A stretch of DNA of 64,000 nt from assembly GCF_025685545.1 (NCBI RefSeq), contig NZ_JAGSYC010000023.1:372001-436000 (forward strand). Reading direction: 5' to 3'. Position 1 is the first letter of the stretch; each line of letters starts with the position of its first letter. Under the pieces are notes generated by a model. The model had not been told where the DNA came from. It saw only the letters and a program-made list of their open reading frames with translations, and did not search any database. Positions 18,669 through 28,203 of this stretch are shown here, one piece after another. This DNA is from Granulicella paludicola. GTDB lineage: Bacteria > Acidobacteriota > Terriglobia > Terriglobales > Acidobacteriaceae. The position numbers and the translations under genes were made by a program.

Positions 18669-20006
18669 ATGAGGAAGTTGTTCGGTACGGACGGAATTCG
18701 CGCAGTCGCAGGAGAAGCGCCACTCGATGAGCGCACGATCTACGCGGTGGGCGTTGCACTGGCAACGAAGTTCGGTGAAGGCTCAACGATCATCATGGGC
18801 ATGGACACGAGAGAGAGCGGACCGTGGATCGCACGAACGCTCGCTGCGGGTCTGAGTGCGGGCGGCGCGACCGTCGCGAATGCTGGTGTGATCACAACGC
18901 CGGCGATCGCCTTCCTCGCACGCAAGCATGGATATAGCGCGGGCGTTGTGATTTCGGCCTCGCATAATCCGTGGCGCGACAACGGCATCAAGATTTTTGG
19001 TGGCGACGGCTATAAGCTGCCTGACGCGGTGGAGCTTGCCATCGAAGCTGAGATCGAAAGCGTACTCGCCGCTGGCACCGTGCATACGGAAGGAGCAGCG
19101 CTGCCCGAGGTCAACGAGAGCTATCGTGCCGAATACATCCAGTTTCTGCTGAATGCTGTCCCGGGGATCTCGCTCGACAATCGTAAGGTTGTGATCGACT
19201 GCGCGAACGGCGCTGCGAGCTCGGTGGCACCGCAGCTGTTTGCCTCGCTGCGCGGCACGGTGGAGGTGACGCACGCCTCGCCTGACGGCCGTAATATCAA
19301 CGAGCAGTGTGGCGCGCTGCATCCTGAGATCGTGGCAGCCGAGGTCAAGGTGCATGGCGCTTCGATGGGCTTCACCTTCGATGGCGATGCCGATCGCGCG
19401 CTCTTCGCCGATGAGCGTGGCAACGTTGTAAACGGCGATGCGGTGATGCTGGCATGTGCACGCGATATGCACGCTCGCGGTGAGTTGGCTGGCGATGTTG
19501 TGGTGGCAACGACGATGTCGAACATGGGGCTGGAGGCGGCATTCAAACGTTCTGGCATCTCGATGCTGCGCGCGCCGGTGGGCGATAAGTATGTGCTCGA
19601 ACAGATGCGCGAAAGTGGCGCCTCGCTTGGCGGTGAGCAGAGCGGCCACATCCTCTTCCCTGCGCGCGCAACGACAGGCGACGGCCTGCTGACAGCACTG
19701 ATGGTGCTCGACGTGGTACATCGCAGCGGGAAGACGCTCGGCGAATTGATCGCCGACCTGAAGAACTTCCCGCAGGTGATTCTGAATGTGAAGGTGCGCG
19801 AGAAGAGGCCGCTGGATACAATCCCTGCTGTCGTCGCAACGATACAGGCGGCGGAAGACGAGCTACGCGACACAGGCCGCGTGGTGATTCGCTATTCGGG
19901 GACAGAGGCACTGGCGCGCGTAATGATTGAAGCGGAGAGCGAAGAAGCCATGCGTCGCCATGCCGAGACAATTGCTGGAGCGATCCGCGCAGAGCTGGGC
20001 ATTTAG
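18669..20006 (+). CDS. glmM: Phosphoglucosamine mutase
   Basis: 445 residues, the family length. It converts glucosamine-6-phosphate to glucosamine-1-phosphate for peptidoglycan and lipopolysaccharide precursors. The phosphoserine site ISASHN has its Ser at residue 98, the metal loop is DGDADR (near 241), the sugar loop is GGEQSGH and the phosphate-binding loop is RYSGTEALARVM. It begins 12 bases after xseA stops and is likely in the same operon. It converges on polA with a 26-base gap. Confidence 0.96.
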   Translation: MRKLFGTDGIRAVAGEAPLDERTIYAVGVALATKFGEGSTIIMGMDTRESGPWIARTLAAGLSAGGATVANAGVITTPAIAFLARKHGYSAGVVISASHNPWRDNGIKIFGGDGYKLPDAVELAIEAEIESVLAAGTVHTEGAALPEVNESYRAEYIQFLLNAVPGISLDNRKVVIDCANGAASSVAPQLFASLRGTVEVTHASPDGRNINEQCGALHPEIVAAEVKVHGASMGFTFDGDADRALFADERGNVVNGDAVMLACARDMHARGELAGDVVVATTMSNMGLEAAFKRSGISMLRAPVGDKYVLEQMRESGASLGGEQSGHILFPARATTGDGLLTALMVLDVVHRSGKTLGELIADLKNFPQVILNVKVREKRPLDTIPAVVATIQAAEDELRDTGRVVIRYSGTEALARVMIEAESEEAMRRHAETIAGAIRAELGI

Positions 20007-20032
20007 GCCAGCTCTGAACGCGTCGTTGCGCT

Positions 20033-22999
20033 CTACTTGATGTCGCGCCAGTTCTTGCCAAGTCCGACTTCGGCGACGATTGGCACACTGAACGTTGCGG
20101 CTGATTCCATCTCCGTCTTCACCAGCTCCTGCATCGCGTCGGCTTCTTCCGGCACAACGTCGAAGAGAAGTTCGTCGTGGACCTGCAGTGTCATCTGCGA
20201 GCGCAGCTTGCGGTCGCGGATGGCGGCGTCGATGCGCAGCATGGCGATCTTGATGAGGTCCGCGGCGGTTCCCTGTAGCGGTGTATTGATGGCTGTGCGT
20301 TCTGCGAAGCCTCGCTGGTTGGGATTGCGCGACTGGATGTCCGGGATAGGACGGATGCGTCCGAACGCGGTGCGAACGAACTGATCGCGGCGCACCTCCT
20401 CCAGCGTGTGTTCGATGAAGGTCTTGATGCCGCTGTAGCGCTCGTAGTAACGCTCGATGTAGGCCTTCGCGATCTTCTGGTCGATGCCCAGCTGCGCGGC
20501 GAGGCCGAACGGCGAGATGCCGTAGACGATGCCGAAGTTGACAGCCTTCGCTCGTGCGCGGGTCTCCTTGTCCATCGTCGCGGCGTCGACCTCGAAGACC
20601 TCGGAGGCGGTGAGCGTGTGGATGTCCTTACCGGTGCGGTAGGCATCGAGCAGCAGCGGGTCCTGCGAGAAATGAGCCATCAGCCGCAGCTCAATCTGCG
20701 AGTAGTCCGCAGACATGAGCAAGTTACCTGGAGCCGCGATGAAGCCAGCGCGAATTTCGCGACCAACTGCGGTGCGGATGGGGATGTTCTGCAGGTTGGG
20801 GTTCGTCGAGCTGAGGCGACCCGTCGCTGTGCCCACCTGATTGAACGTCGAATGGATGCGGCCGTTCGCATCGGCGAGCAGTGGCAGCGCATCGAGATAC
20901 GTTCCCCTGAGCTTCTGCAGCTGGCGATGCTCCAGCACCCAGGCAGGAACCTCATGGTGCTGAGCGAGGTCTTCGAGCACGTCCTGCGCGGTGGAGACGA
21001 CCTTGCCCTTGCCATACTTCAGAGGCTTGGGCAGGTCCATCTTGTTGAAGAGCACGTCGCCGAGCTGCTTAGGCGAATTGATGTTGAAGCGATGCCCGGT
21101 CGAAGTGTAGATGCGTTCAGCGAGGTCGTCGATGGTGACAGCGAGGCGAGAGGACATCTCGCGTAGCAGGTCACTGTCGATGCGAACGCCGGTCTGCTCC
21201 ATGCGCAGTAGGACAGGCACAAGTGGGAGGTCGATGTCGTTGTAGACGTCGAGCAACGTAGCTGGAGCGTTCGCATCCGAGTCTGGTTTTGAAGGGAGCT
21301 TCTCCGGATCGCGATGTGTGTCGGCGAAGAGCATCTCCTTCGTGACGGCTCCGCCAAGCGCTGGATCATCGGCGAGCACGGCGCGCGGCGCTGCGGACTC
21401 TGTGAGTTGCTGATGAAGTGTAGTGGCGAGGCGAGCCACGGCAGCGGCGGCTTCAGGCAGCCGCTTCGGGTCGGAGGGATTGTCCTTGCTGGGCTGATGC
21501 TTCAACGCCACCGAAGTTGTGCGTGCAGCGAGGTCGATGAGCGAGTGCGAGGTGTGCGTCGGGTTAAGCAGATAGCTTTCGAGCATCACGTCGGTGATAT
21601 CTCCTGCGATAGAGATGTTGCTCGCCTCCATTGCACGAAGAATGGCTTTGAAATCGTGCAGCTGCTTCGGCAACGTCGCGTCGGCGAGGGCCTCGCGCAC
21701 GGCAGGATTTGCGAGCTCCACCTCTATCGCGTGTGTCGGCGTGACGGCGAGACCGATGCTCAAGACAGCAAGAGCTGCGGAGGCGTTGGTGTTTGAAGTG
21801 GTCGTCTCCTCCGACGCAGGAGCGCCAAAGAGCGACATCGTCTCTGCGGGTGGTGGCTCAGGTTCGACCTCTGCTTCGGCTGAGTCTTCTGCGATGGCGG
21901 ACTCTTCAAGAGGAGCAATCGCAGCGGCCAGCGCTATGGCCAGGTGACCTGCAGCGCGAGCTTCTGCAAGGAGAGTGGTGATCTCTTCAGCAGACGGCTT
22001 GAGGTTGTAGGTGGTGTTGACGGCTGTAATGTCAGGGGCAAGTTCTTTGAGCAGCGTGGTGAACTCGAGCTCGGTGAAGAGCGCACGGCAGGCGGCGTTG
22101 TCCGGGGTCAGCGTGTGCATTGACTCCAGTGTGAACTCGGTGGGCACGCTGCAGTGGATGGTGACGAGTTCCTTCGAGAGAAGGATGTTGTCGCGATTGT
22201 TCGCTAAGGACTCGCGATAGACCTTGCGCTTGAACAGCTCTGGAGTGGCGACGGCTGCATCCATCGCCGCTTCGACCGTGCCGAACTGCTGGATCAACTC
22301 GACAGAACCCTTATCACCGATGCCCGGCGCACCGGGCACGTTGTCGATGGAGTCACCGCGCAGCGCCATCACATCGACGACGCGCTCCGGCGGCACGCCG
22401 AGCACAGCCTCAACACCAGCCGGATCGAGGATGAGATTGTCCTTGGTCGGGTTCAGGATGGAGACGTTCTCGTTGACAAGCTGCATCATGTCCTTGTCGG
22501 ACGAGACGACGTATACATGGTGACCGAGCTTGGCGAAGTGCTGGCTGAGCGTGCCAATGACGTCATCGGCTTCGTAACCTTCAGAGAAGACGATGGGGAT
22601 GCGGAAGGCCTCAAGCGCGCGGCGGATGTAGGGCTGCTGCTGGATGAGGTCCGGCGGCGTCTCAGTGCGGTTGGCCTTGTAGCCGCCGTACTCTGTCGTC
22701 TCGAACTGCTGCGTCTTGATGTTAAACTTCTGCACGTCTTTCATCTGCGCGGCGGTCTCGTGGCGTAACAGCGGGGCGCCAACGTCGTATACGGCAGCGA
22801 GATATTCCGGCTTGAAGTCGGCACGCAGCTTGTTGATCATGTTGACGAAGACGTACGTAGCCGCCGTGGGGATGCCGGTGCGCGTAGTCATGGGGCGCGA
22901 GCGCTGCATCGCGTGATAGGCACGGAAGATGAAGGCCATCGAATCGAGCAGGTAAATCGGCGGTTTTTTGGAGGCGGCGTTCTGGGTATCGTGAGGCAT
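20033..22999 (-). CDS. polA: DNA polymerase I with degenerate proofreading domain
   Basis: 988 residues. The 5'-nuclease domain is about 1-320 (YLLDSMAFIFRAYHA, SSDKDMMQLV, GVPGIGDK-like). A 3'-5' exonuclease-like domain spans about 350-540. The polymerase domain has SADYSQIELRLMAHFS and the LQVHDELLFD motif. The exonuclease motif I Asp-x-Glu is absent (HLAIALAAAIAP, 352-363), and motif II has HDFKAIL in place of the Asp-bearing form. A low-complexity Glu/Pro/Thr insert at about 365-405 contains SLFG (389-392), reminiscent of a sliding-clamp-binding motif. Replication and repair gap filling is expected, probably without proofreading. Confidence 0.95.
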   Translation of the reverse strand: MPHDTQNAASKKPPIYLLDSMAFIFRAYHAMQRSRPMTTRTGIPTAATYVFVNMINKLRADFKPEYLAAVYDVGAPLLRHETAAQMKDVQKFNIKTQQFETTEYGGYKANRTETPPDLIQQQPYIRRALEAFRIPIVFSEGYEADDVIGTLSQHFAKLGHHVYVVSSDKDMMQLVNENVSILNPTKDNLILDPAGVEAVLGVPPERVVDVMALRGDSIDNVPGAPGIGDKGSVELIQQFGTVEAAMDAAVATPELFKRKVYRESLANNRDNILLSKELVTIHCSVPTEFTLESMHTLTPDNAACRALFTELEFTTLLKELAPDITAVNTTYNLKPSAEEITTLLAEARAAGHLAIALAAAIAPLEESAIAEDSAEAEVEPEPPPAETMSLFGAPASEETTTSNTNASAALAVLSIGLAVTPTHAIEVELANPAVREALADATLPKQLHDFKAILRAMEASNISIAGDITDVMLESYLLNPTHTSHSLIDLAARTTSVALKHQPSKDNPSDPKRLPEAAAAVARLATTLHQQLTESAAPRAVLADDPALGGAVTKEMLFADTHRDPEKLPSKPDSDANAPATLLDVYNDIDLPLVPVLLRMEQTGVRIDSDLLREMSSRLAVTIDDLAERIYTSTGHRFNINSPKQLGDVLFNKMDLPKPLKYGKGKVVSTAQDVLEDLAQHHEVPAWVLEHRQLQKLRGTYLDALPLLADANGRIHSTFNQVGTATGRLSSTNPNLQNIPIRTAVGREIRAGFIAAPGNLLMSADYSQIELRLMAHFSQDPLLLDAYRTGKDIHTLTASEVFEVDAATMDKETRARAKAVNFGIVYGISPFGLAAQLGIDQKIAKAYIERYYERYSGIKTFIEHTLEEVRRDQFVRTAFGRIRPIPDIQSRNPNQRGFAERTAINTPLQGTAADLIKIAMLRIDAAIRDRKLRSQMTLQVHDELLFDVVPEEADAMQELVKTEMESAATFSVPIVAEVGLGKNWRDIK

Positions 23000-23087
23000 C
23001 TCAATTCCGATGATACGCCGCGCGCAAGGGCTTTCCGAAGACAGGAAAGACTCGATCCGCGAGGCAGGAAGTAAGGAGATTGCGAAC

Positions 23088-23621
23088 GTGAATACGAGAC
23101 AGATTTCAGGAACGAAGACGAGGGCTGGCAGCGTTGCCTTGTGGCTTTGTGCTCTCGGCTTGGGAGCGTTGCTTGCCCCGCAAAGTCTGGTAGCCCATGC
23201 TCAACAGGGTACCGCCACCGATGCGGCCTGCGCGCTGGAAAAGGGCGTATACCAGTGCGACTGGCTGGCGTTCAAGAGCGCGTTCAACGCTGCGAAGACG
23301 GTGAGCGTGCAGAGCGAGGCGCAGGATGTTCATTCCGACGATTCGTTGCGGAAGCTGGCAAACCATCTGGGAAAGAACGTTGTGCCGCGCACGGACCAGC
23401 CTGCGGACCTGACCTTCCTGATGGTTCCACTGAACAAGAATGGCATCTACATCGGGCCGGGAGAGGAGAACCTTGGCACGCTGCGTATCTACTCCGGTCG
23501 CACGGTGAGCGAGCCGGGGACGCTGGTGTGGGCCGAGACGTATAGGGGAACGAAGGATGTCCCCTGGCCGTCGGTTGAGTTCTACTTGATGCAACAGTTC
23601 AAGGCGCGGCTGAAGAGCTAG
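23088..23621 (+). CDS. Secreted protein of unknown function
   Basis: 177 residues from GTG 23088, which follows AAGGAGAT at a good distance; an upstream ATG frame lacks one. The signal peptide has a hydrophobic stretch [14 protein letters not shown] and a cleavage site near AHAQ. The mature part has one Cys pair ([12 protein letters not shown]) and conserved-looking C-terminal strands ([44 protein letters not shown]). No family is recognised with certainty. Its TAG overlaps the queA TAG of the opposite strand in the four bases CTAG. Confidence 0.6.
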   Translation: MNTRQISGTKTRAGSVALWLCALGLGALLAPQSLVAHAQQGTATDAACALEKGVYQCDWLAFKSAFNAAKTVSVQSEAQDVHSDDSLRKLANHLGKNVVPRTDQPADLTFLMVPLNKNGIYIGPGEENLGTLRIYSGRTVSEPGTLVWAETYRGTKDVPWPSVEFYLMQQFKARLKS

Positions 23622-24712
23622 GTGATCAACATGCAGTCGCCGTAGGAGAAAAAGCGATAGCCTGCGGCGACGGCGTGATCATAGGCGGCGAGGATGTGCT
23701 GGCGACCTGCGAAGGCGGAGACGAGCATCAGCAGTGTCGATTGCGGCAGGTGAAAGTTCGTGAGTAGGCCGCCGACGAGTTTGAATTGGTCGTTGAGTCC
23801 GGGAGACAGGAAGAGACTTGTGCTACCGGAGTGAGCGACGATCGGTTGATCCCCAGCGGTGCGGGCGACGTGCTCAAGCGTACGTGTGCTTGTAGTACCC
23901 ACAGCGACGATGCGACGGCCTTCGGTCCGCGCGCGATTTATGGCGGCAGCTGCTTCGGCAGAAAGTGTGTAGTGCTCGGCGTGGAGGTGGATGTCTTCTG
24001 TGCGTTCGGCGCGCACTGGCTGGAAGGTGCCGAGGCCAACGTGCAATGTGAGGCGCGCTACTTCGATGCCGCGCGCTTCAAGCTGCGTGAAGATCTCCGG
24101 GGTGAAGTGCAGGCCTGCCGTCGGAGCAGCTGCACTGCCGCGCTGCTTCGCGAAGACAGTCTGATAGCGCTCGCGATCCTCGGTGGTGTTGGGTAGCGTT
24201 TTGTCGCGATGAATGTAGGGCGGCAGCGGTAGGTGACCGATGCGATCGAGGATCGCGTGAAAGTCATTGACAGGGGCGAAGCGCAGCGTGCGCTCGCCGA
24301 ACTCTCCTATGGTCAACACCGTTGCGAGGAGAGCAGGATCGGCGAAATGCAGGGTCTCGCCGGGTTGCACCTTCTTCGCAGGCTTTACGAGAGCGCGCCA
24401 GTCGTTGTGTCCTTCGGGAGAGATGATCTGCTCAGTCAGCAGGACCTCAACGTGCCCTGTAGGTGCGGGCGAGTTGTGCTGCGTCGAGAGGCCGCCGCGG
24501 GTCGCGAAGAGTCTTGCTGGGATCACGCGCGAGTCGTTGACGATGAGGAGATCGCCGGGCTTCAGCAGCGAGGGCAAGTCTGCGAAGCTACGGTCGGTGT
24601 AGGCTCCGCTGAAGCGATCAAGCGTCATCATGCGGCTGGTGCCGCGTACCGCTGGCGGCTGCTGCGCGATGAGTTCTTCGGGGAGGTGATAGTCGAAGTC
24701 AGATACGAGCAT
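23618..24712 (-). CDS. queA: S-adenosylmethionine:tRNA ribosyltransferase-isomerase
   Basis: 364 residues, full length. It transfers the ribosyl moiety of SAM to 7-aminomethyl-deazaguanine in tRNA to give epoxyqueuosine. Family signatures are the N-terminal [30 protein letters not shown], the central [22 protein letters not shown] and the C-terminal [19 protein letters not shown]. It starts directly after the acyltransferase stop with no spacing, so the two are co-transcribed. No other queuosine gene is in the window. Confidence 0.96.
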   Translation of the reverse strand: MLVSDFDYHLPEELIAQQPPAVRGTSRMMTLDRFSGAYTDRSFADLPSLLKPGDLLIVNDSRVIPARLFATRGGLSTQHNSPAPTGHVEVLLTEQIISPEGHNDWRALVKPAKKVQPGETLHFADPALLATVLTIGEFGERTLRFAPVNDFHAILDRIGHLPLPPYIHRDKTLPNTTEDRERYQTVFAKQRGSAAAPTAGLHFTPEIFTQLEARGIEVARLTLHVGLGTFQPVRAERTEDIHLHAEHYTLSAEAAAAINRARTEGRRIVAVGTTSTRTLEHVARTAGDQPIVAHSGSTSLFLSPGLNDQFKLVGGLLTNFHLPQSTLLMLVSAFAGRQHILAAYDHAVAAGYRFFSYGDCMLIT

Positions 24713-25357
24713 CTATTTCTTCTCCGCCATGGCGACCGCTTGATCCAATGCGGCCTGCACCTTAGTGATGTCATCAGAGGCAACATGCGCAGGCCAGGTG
24801 AAGGTGACGGTGGAGAAGGGTTTTGGGATCATGAATCGATCCCAGGACTTGAGTTCCCAGCGACGGCTGGGGAGCGCGTAATAGGTGCCGATCCAGGAGG
24901 CGCCGGTGAGCTCGGCAAGCTGTACTACGCCGGGCTTGGCGATCATGTTCGGGCCGCGGGGGCCGTCGGCGGTGATCGCTGTGCGATGGCCCGCGTTGTA
25001 GGCCTCAGCCATGTTGCGGAGACCGATGGCGCCGCTGCGTGAGCTGGAGCCGCGCGCTGGATAGAAGCCGAGGTACTCGACCGTGCGGGCAATGAGTTCG
25101 CCATCGAATGACGGCGAGATCAGGATCGCTATGCCTTTGTTGCGGAAGCGATGTGCGCAGACGAGCAACGTGCGATGCCAGAAGGCAAAGACGACGGGGC
25201 CGGGTATCTCGATGCCAACGGGGACGGTATGGCCCGCTTCGTCGACTGCGTTGAGGTCGCGATAACGCAGTGTCGCGCCGAGCACACGGATGAACAGCGC
25301 CGCGAGTGGTGGCACTACGGCGAGCAGGAGACGCTGTTTGCGGGTGAACGCTTGCAC
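24713..25357 (-). CDS. DUF374-type lysophospholipid acyltransferase family protein
   Basis: 214 residues. The N-terminal hydrophobic segment (about 9-28) is followed by the acyltransferase-like motif FAFWHR, SPSFDGELIARTVEYLGF, RGSSSRSG and TADGPRGP. This set of motifs is characteristic of DUF374, a branch of the glycerolipid/lipid A acyltransferase superfamily, so a role in envelope lipid acylation is likely. The acceptor is unknown. It lies in a four-gene minus-strand run with an ABC exporter upstream (19-base gap) and queA downstream. Confidence 0.88.
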   Translation of the reverse strand: MQAFTRKQRLLLAVVPPLAALFIRVLGATLRYRDLNAVDEAGHTVPVGIEIPGPVVFAFWHRTLLVCAHRFRNKGIAILISPSFDGELIARTVEYLGFYPARGSSSRSGAIGLRNMAEAYNAGHRTAITADGPRGPNMIAKPGVVQLAELTGASWIGTYYALPSRRWELKSWDRFMIPKPFSTVTFTWPAHVASDDITKVQAALDQAVAMAEKK

Positions 25358-25376
25358 GTAGATAGTCTAGCTGGCT

Positions 25377-26612
25377 CTAGCTGTACTTCAGCCAGCGGAG
25401 GATCTCAGGCAGGTTAGGCTTCTTGCCATACATCAGGATGCCGACGCGATAGATGCGCGAGCTGATCCAGAGCACGGCGAAGATCGATACGACGATAAGC
25501 CCGATAGACAGCGCGATCTCCCATGGCTGCGGCATCGCGATGGAGATGCGGAAGTTCATCAGCAGCGGCGCGCAGAATGGAATCTGCGAGACGATGCGCG
25601 CCAACAGCGAGTTTGGGCTGGTGATGAGGACCGGCAACATGCCCATGCAGAGAAACAGCGGCATCATCAGAAACATGTTGAGTTGCTGCAGCTCCTGCTC
25701 GGAGTTCGTCATGGCGCCAAGCGCTGCGGCCACGCTGGAGTACAGCGCATATCCCAGCGTGAAGTAGATGATGAAGAAGATGATCTGCGTAGCGTTGATG
25801 GTGATGCCGCTCATCGCTCCCGCCTGCGTTGCGAACAGCAGCGCTGCCGCCATCCAGATGCCTACCTGCGTGAGGCCGACGGAACCTACGCCGAGGATCT
25901 TGCCTGCGAGCAGCTCGTCGGGCTTGATGGTAGCAAGCAGAACCTCAAAGATGCGCGAGGTCTTCTCTTCAATGATGGAGCGTGCGACGTTCATGCCGTA
26001 GAGCAGCACAACCATGTACATGAGAAAGAACAGTGTGTACGCGACGTAGAACGACTGCTTGGAGTCGGCGTGGCGACCGTTCGACTCGATGACGTTGACC
26101 TTTGCCGGATCGAGAAGCGCCTTGGCCTCCTCTGCGGAGACATGATGCGCGGCGAGGTACTCCCTGGTCATGACCGTCTGCAGTGCGGACTTGATGGAAT
26201 CGCTTGTGGCGATGTCCGCCGAAGAGCGCGGAGTGAAGTTGAAGACAGGCCGATGCAGCGCGCCGTCGGAGTCGGGCGTTTGAATGATCTCGAGGTAGCC
26301 ATCAATCTGCTTGCCTGCGATCTCGCGGCTCAGGGTCTCACCGTTCCCAGGAGCGACGAGGTCGACGGCCATGCTGGTGTCTTCGCCGTGCTCGAGCTCC
26401 TGCTTCAGGTCCCGCGCAGGCTGCGGTTCGGACGCCATGATCGCGATATGCGAGGTCGTCTTGCTGTGCCTGGTAATAGCTGCAACACCGAAGACGCCGC
26501 CACCCATAAGCGCAGGGATCAGCACCGTGGAGATTATGAAGGCTTTGGTGCGGACGCGCTCGGTGTATTCGCGCTTCGCGATGAGCCAGATGTTCTGAAG
26601 GTTCTTAGGCAT
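25377..26612 (-). CDS. ABC-2 type transporter permease (NatB/YhaP-like)
   Basis: 411 residues from ATG 26612, which follows CTGAAGGAG and overlaps the end of the ATPase gene by eight bases. A membrane helix near the N-terminus (IISTVLIPALMGGGVFGV) is followed by an extracytoplasmic domain of about 150 residues. Five or six further helices then come (for example FLMYMVVLLYGMNVA and MFLMMPLFLCMGMLPVLI), the layout of NatB-like sodium or drug exporters. The cytoplasmic segment SIIEEKTSRIFEVLLAT is typical. The partner ATPase is the next gene upstream. The substrate is not predictable. Confidence 0.88.
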   Translation of the reverse strand: MPKNLQNIWLIAKREYTERVRTKAFIISTVLIPALMGGGVFGVAAITRHSKTTSHIAIMASEPQPARDLKQELEHGEDTSMAVDLVAPGNGETLSREIAGKQIDGYLEIIQTPDSDGALHRPVFNFTPRSSADIATSDSIKSALQTVMTREYLAAHHVSAEEAKALLDPAKVNVIESNGRHADSKQSFYVAYTLFFLMYMVVLLYGMNVARSIIEEKTSRIFEVLLATIKPDELLAGKILGVGSVGLTQVGIWMAAALLFATQAGAMSGITINATQIIFFIIYFTLGYALYSSVAAALGAMTNSEQELQQLNMFLMMPLFLCMGMLPVLITSPNSLLARIVSQIPFCAPLLMNFRISIAMPQPWEIALSIGLIVVSIFAVLWISSRIYRVGILMYGKKPNLPEILRWLKYS

Positions 26613-27540
26613 CGACGGTAACTCCTTCAGCCGCTGCGTCGCCGAAGCTGGCACGGACCTGTTCGATGAAAATGTCTTCGATAGTCGGCTCCACTACTTC
26701 GAAGCGTGTGATCTGCGTGCCCCGGGCTATAGCCTCGGCGAGCAGCGGCTGCGCGGCTGTCTCGTCTACAAGCTGCAGTTGCGCTGCGCCTACATCGCGT
26801 TTGCTCGCAACGATGGCAGGGTTGCGCAGGAAGCTGTCGTCGCCGGTGTAGGCGATGTTGACGCGATTGCGCGGATAGCGCGATTTCACCTCGCGCATGG
26901 AGCCGGACAGCATCAGCTTGCCGCGTGAGATGAGCGCGATGCCATCGCACATACGTTCGATCTGGTCCATTCGATGTGTGGAGAAGAGCACTGTTCTTCC
27001 TTCGCGACGGAGGTCGACGAGCGTCTCCATTAGCAGCGCACCGTTGACTGGATCGAGGCCGCTCATAGGCTCGTCCATGATGATCAGGTCGGGCTCATGC
27101 AGCAACGCCGCAATGAACTGGATCTTCTGCTGCATGCCCTTGGAAAGCTCTTCTGTCTTCTTGCCGATGGCCTCGGTGATCTCGAGCCGCTCGCACCAGT
27201 GAGTCGCACGCTGGCGGGCGACGGTCTCCGACAGACCATGCAGCTGGCCGAGGAATATGAGCTGGTCGAGGACCTTCATCTTTTTGTAGAGTCCGCGCTC
27301 TTCCGGCAGATAGCCGATGCGGCCGAGCAGCGACCGCGAGAAGGGCTGACCGAAGAGACTCACTGTGCCCGAGTCTGGCACCGTCATGCCGATCATCATG
27401 CGGATCGAGCTGGTCTTGCCGGAGCCGTTCGGGCCGAGCAGGCCGAACATAGTGCCGGGCTCGATGCTCAGGGTCAAGCCTTCGACAGCTACCTTCGTGT
27501 CATAGACCTTGCGGATGTTCTGGAGTTCAACGATAGCCAT
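26605..27540 (-). CDS. ABC transporter ATP-binding protein
   Basis: 311 residues with the complete nucleotide-binding motifs: Walker A GLLGPNGSGKTS near residue 34, signature LSKGMQQKIQFIAALL, Walker B DLIIMDEP and the switch His in FSTHRMDQ. After about residue 220 a C-terminal DUF4162-like domain follows, as in ATPases of NatA/YhaQ exporters. It energises the overlapping downstream permease. It is the first gene of its operon, and a terminator that ends the ribosomal operon separates it from rplQ. Confidence 0.92.
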   Translation of the reverse strand: MAIVELQNIRKVYDTKVAVEGLTLSIEPGTMFGLLGPNGSGKTSSIRMMIGMTVPDSGTVSLFGQPFSRSLLGRIGYLPEERGLYKKMKVLDQLIFLGQLHGLSETVARQRATHWCERLEITEAIGKKTEELSKGMQQKIQFIAALLHEPDLIIMDEPMSGLDPVNGALLMETLVDLRREGRTVLFSTHRMDQIERMCDGIALISRGKLMLSGSMREVKSRYPRNRVNIAYTGDDSFLRNPAIVASKRDVGAAQLQLVDETAAQPLLAEAIARGTQITRFEVVEPTIEDIFIEQVRASFGDAAAEGVTVDA

Positions 27541-27570
27541 ACGGATAGGCTTAGTTTAGCTCAGTAAAGT

Positions 27571-27598
27571 AAAGGCGCGCCCCGAGGGACGCGCCTTT
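27571..27598 (-). terminator. Terminator of the ribosomal alpha operon
   Basis: A 9-bp stem AAAGGCGCG with its complement encloses a loop that can pair further (CCCCGAGGGA). It lies 26 bases after the rplQ stop and upstream of the ABC ATPase gene, so it separates the two minus-strand operons. Confidence 0.82.
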
Positions 27599-27623
27599 GT
27601 GTTGAAGCTTGAATGAGACGAAA

Positions 27624-28091
27624 TTACTGGGCCGAATCGTTACCGGCGTTCGCTTCTTCCATCTGCTTCTGGAGCTCTTCGCGACGCTTCTGCTTGGCGG
27701 CCTCGCGCTTCTCTGCCTTGGCATTGAGTTCGTTCTCGGCATCGAGCAGCTCGATGAATGCCATCTCGGACGAGTCGCCCTTGCGGATACCGGTGCGGAC
27801 GATGCGGCTGTAGCCGCCGGGGCGCGTGGTGTAGCGCGGAGCCACGACAGCGAAGAGACGGTCGACCGACTCAGGCGTCATCAGGTAGGCGAGAGCCTGG
27901 CGGCGAGCGTGAACGCTGCCATTCTTGCCGAGGGTGATCATCTTCTCGACGATGGGACGCGTCGCCTTCGCCTTCGTAATGGTGGTGTGGCAACGGTCGT
28001 TGAGAATGATGGAGGTGACGAGGTTGCGCAGAAGAGCGCGACGGTGGGAGGTGTTACGGCCGAGTTTAAACCCGCCTTTACGATGACGCAT
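27624..28091 (-). CDS. rplQ: 50S ribosomal protein L17
   Basis: 155 residues. The conserved core is present: MRHRKGGFKLGRNTSHRRAL, LRNLVTSIILNDRCHTTITKAKA and GGYSRIVRTGIRKGDSSEMAFIEL. An extension of about 35 residues rich in Glu, Lys and Ala follows (about 118-155), longer than in E. coli L17. It is the last gene of the alpha operon, after rpoA. Confidence 0.97.
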   Translation of the reverse strand: MRHRKGGFKLGRNTSHRRALLRNLVTSIILNDRCHTTITKAKATRPIVEKMITLGKNGSVHARRQALAYLMTPESVDRLFAVVAPRYTTRPGGYSRIVRTGIRKGDSSEMAFIELLDAENELNAKAEKREAAKQKRREELQKQMEEANAGNDSAQ

Positions 28092-28158
28092 AGTATATCT
28101 CCTTCGGTCCAGCTTTAGCTGTCGACCGGCTTACTGGGTGGTACTGGTTACAGGGTTC

Positions 28159-28195
28159 GCCTCACGCAGATCGCCGGAGCGGTTCCGCGTGAGGC
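28159..28195 (-). other. Hairpin in the rpoA-rplQ gap
   Basis: A 9-bp perfect stem (GCCTCACGC / GCGTGAGGC) lies in the 112-bp gap between rpoA and rplQ. There is no T-tract, so it is more likely an RNA-stability or processing structure than a terminator. Unlike the other hairpins in this operon it is not built of short direct repeats. Confidence 0.5.
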
Positions 28196-28203
28196 ACCCA
28201 AAG

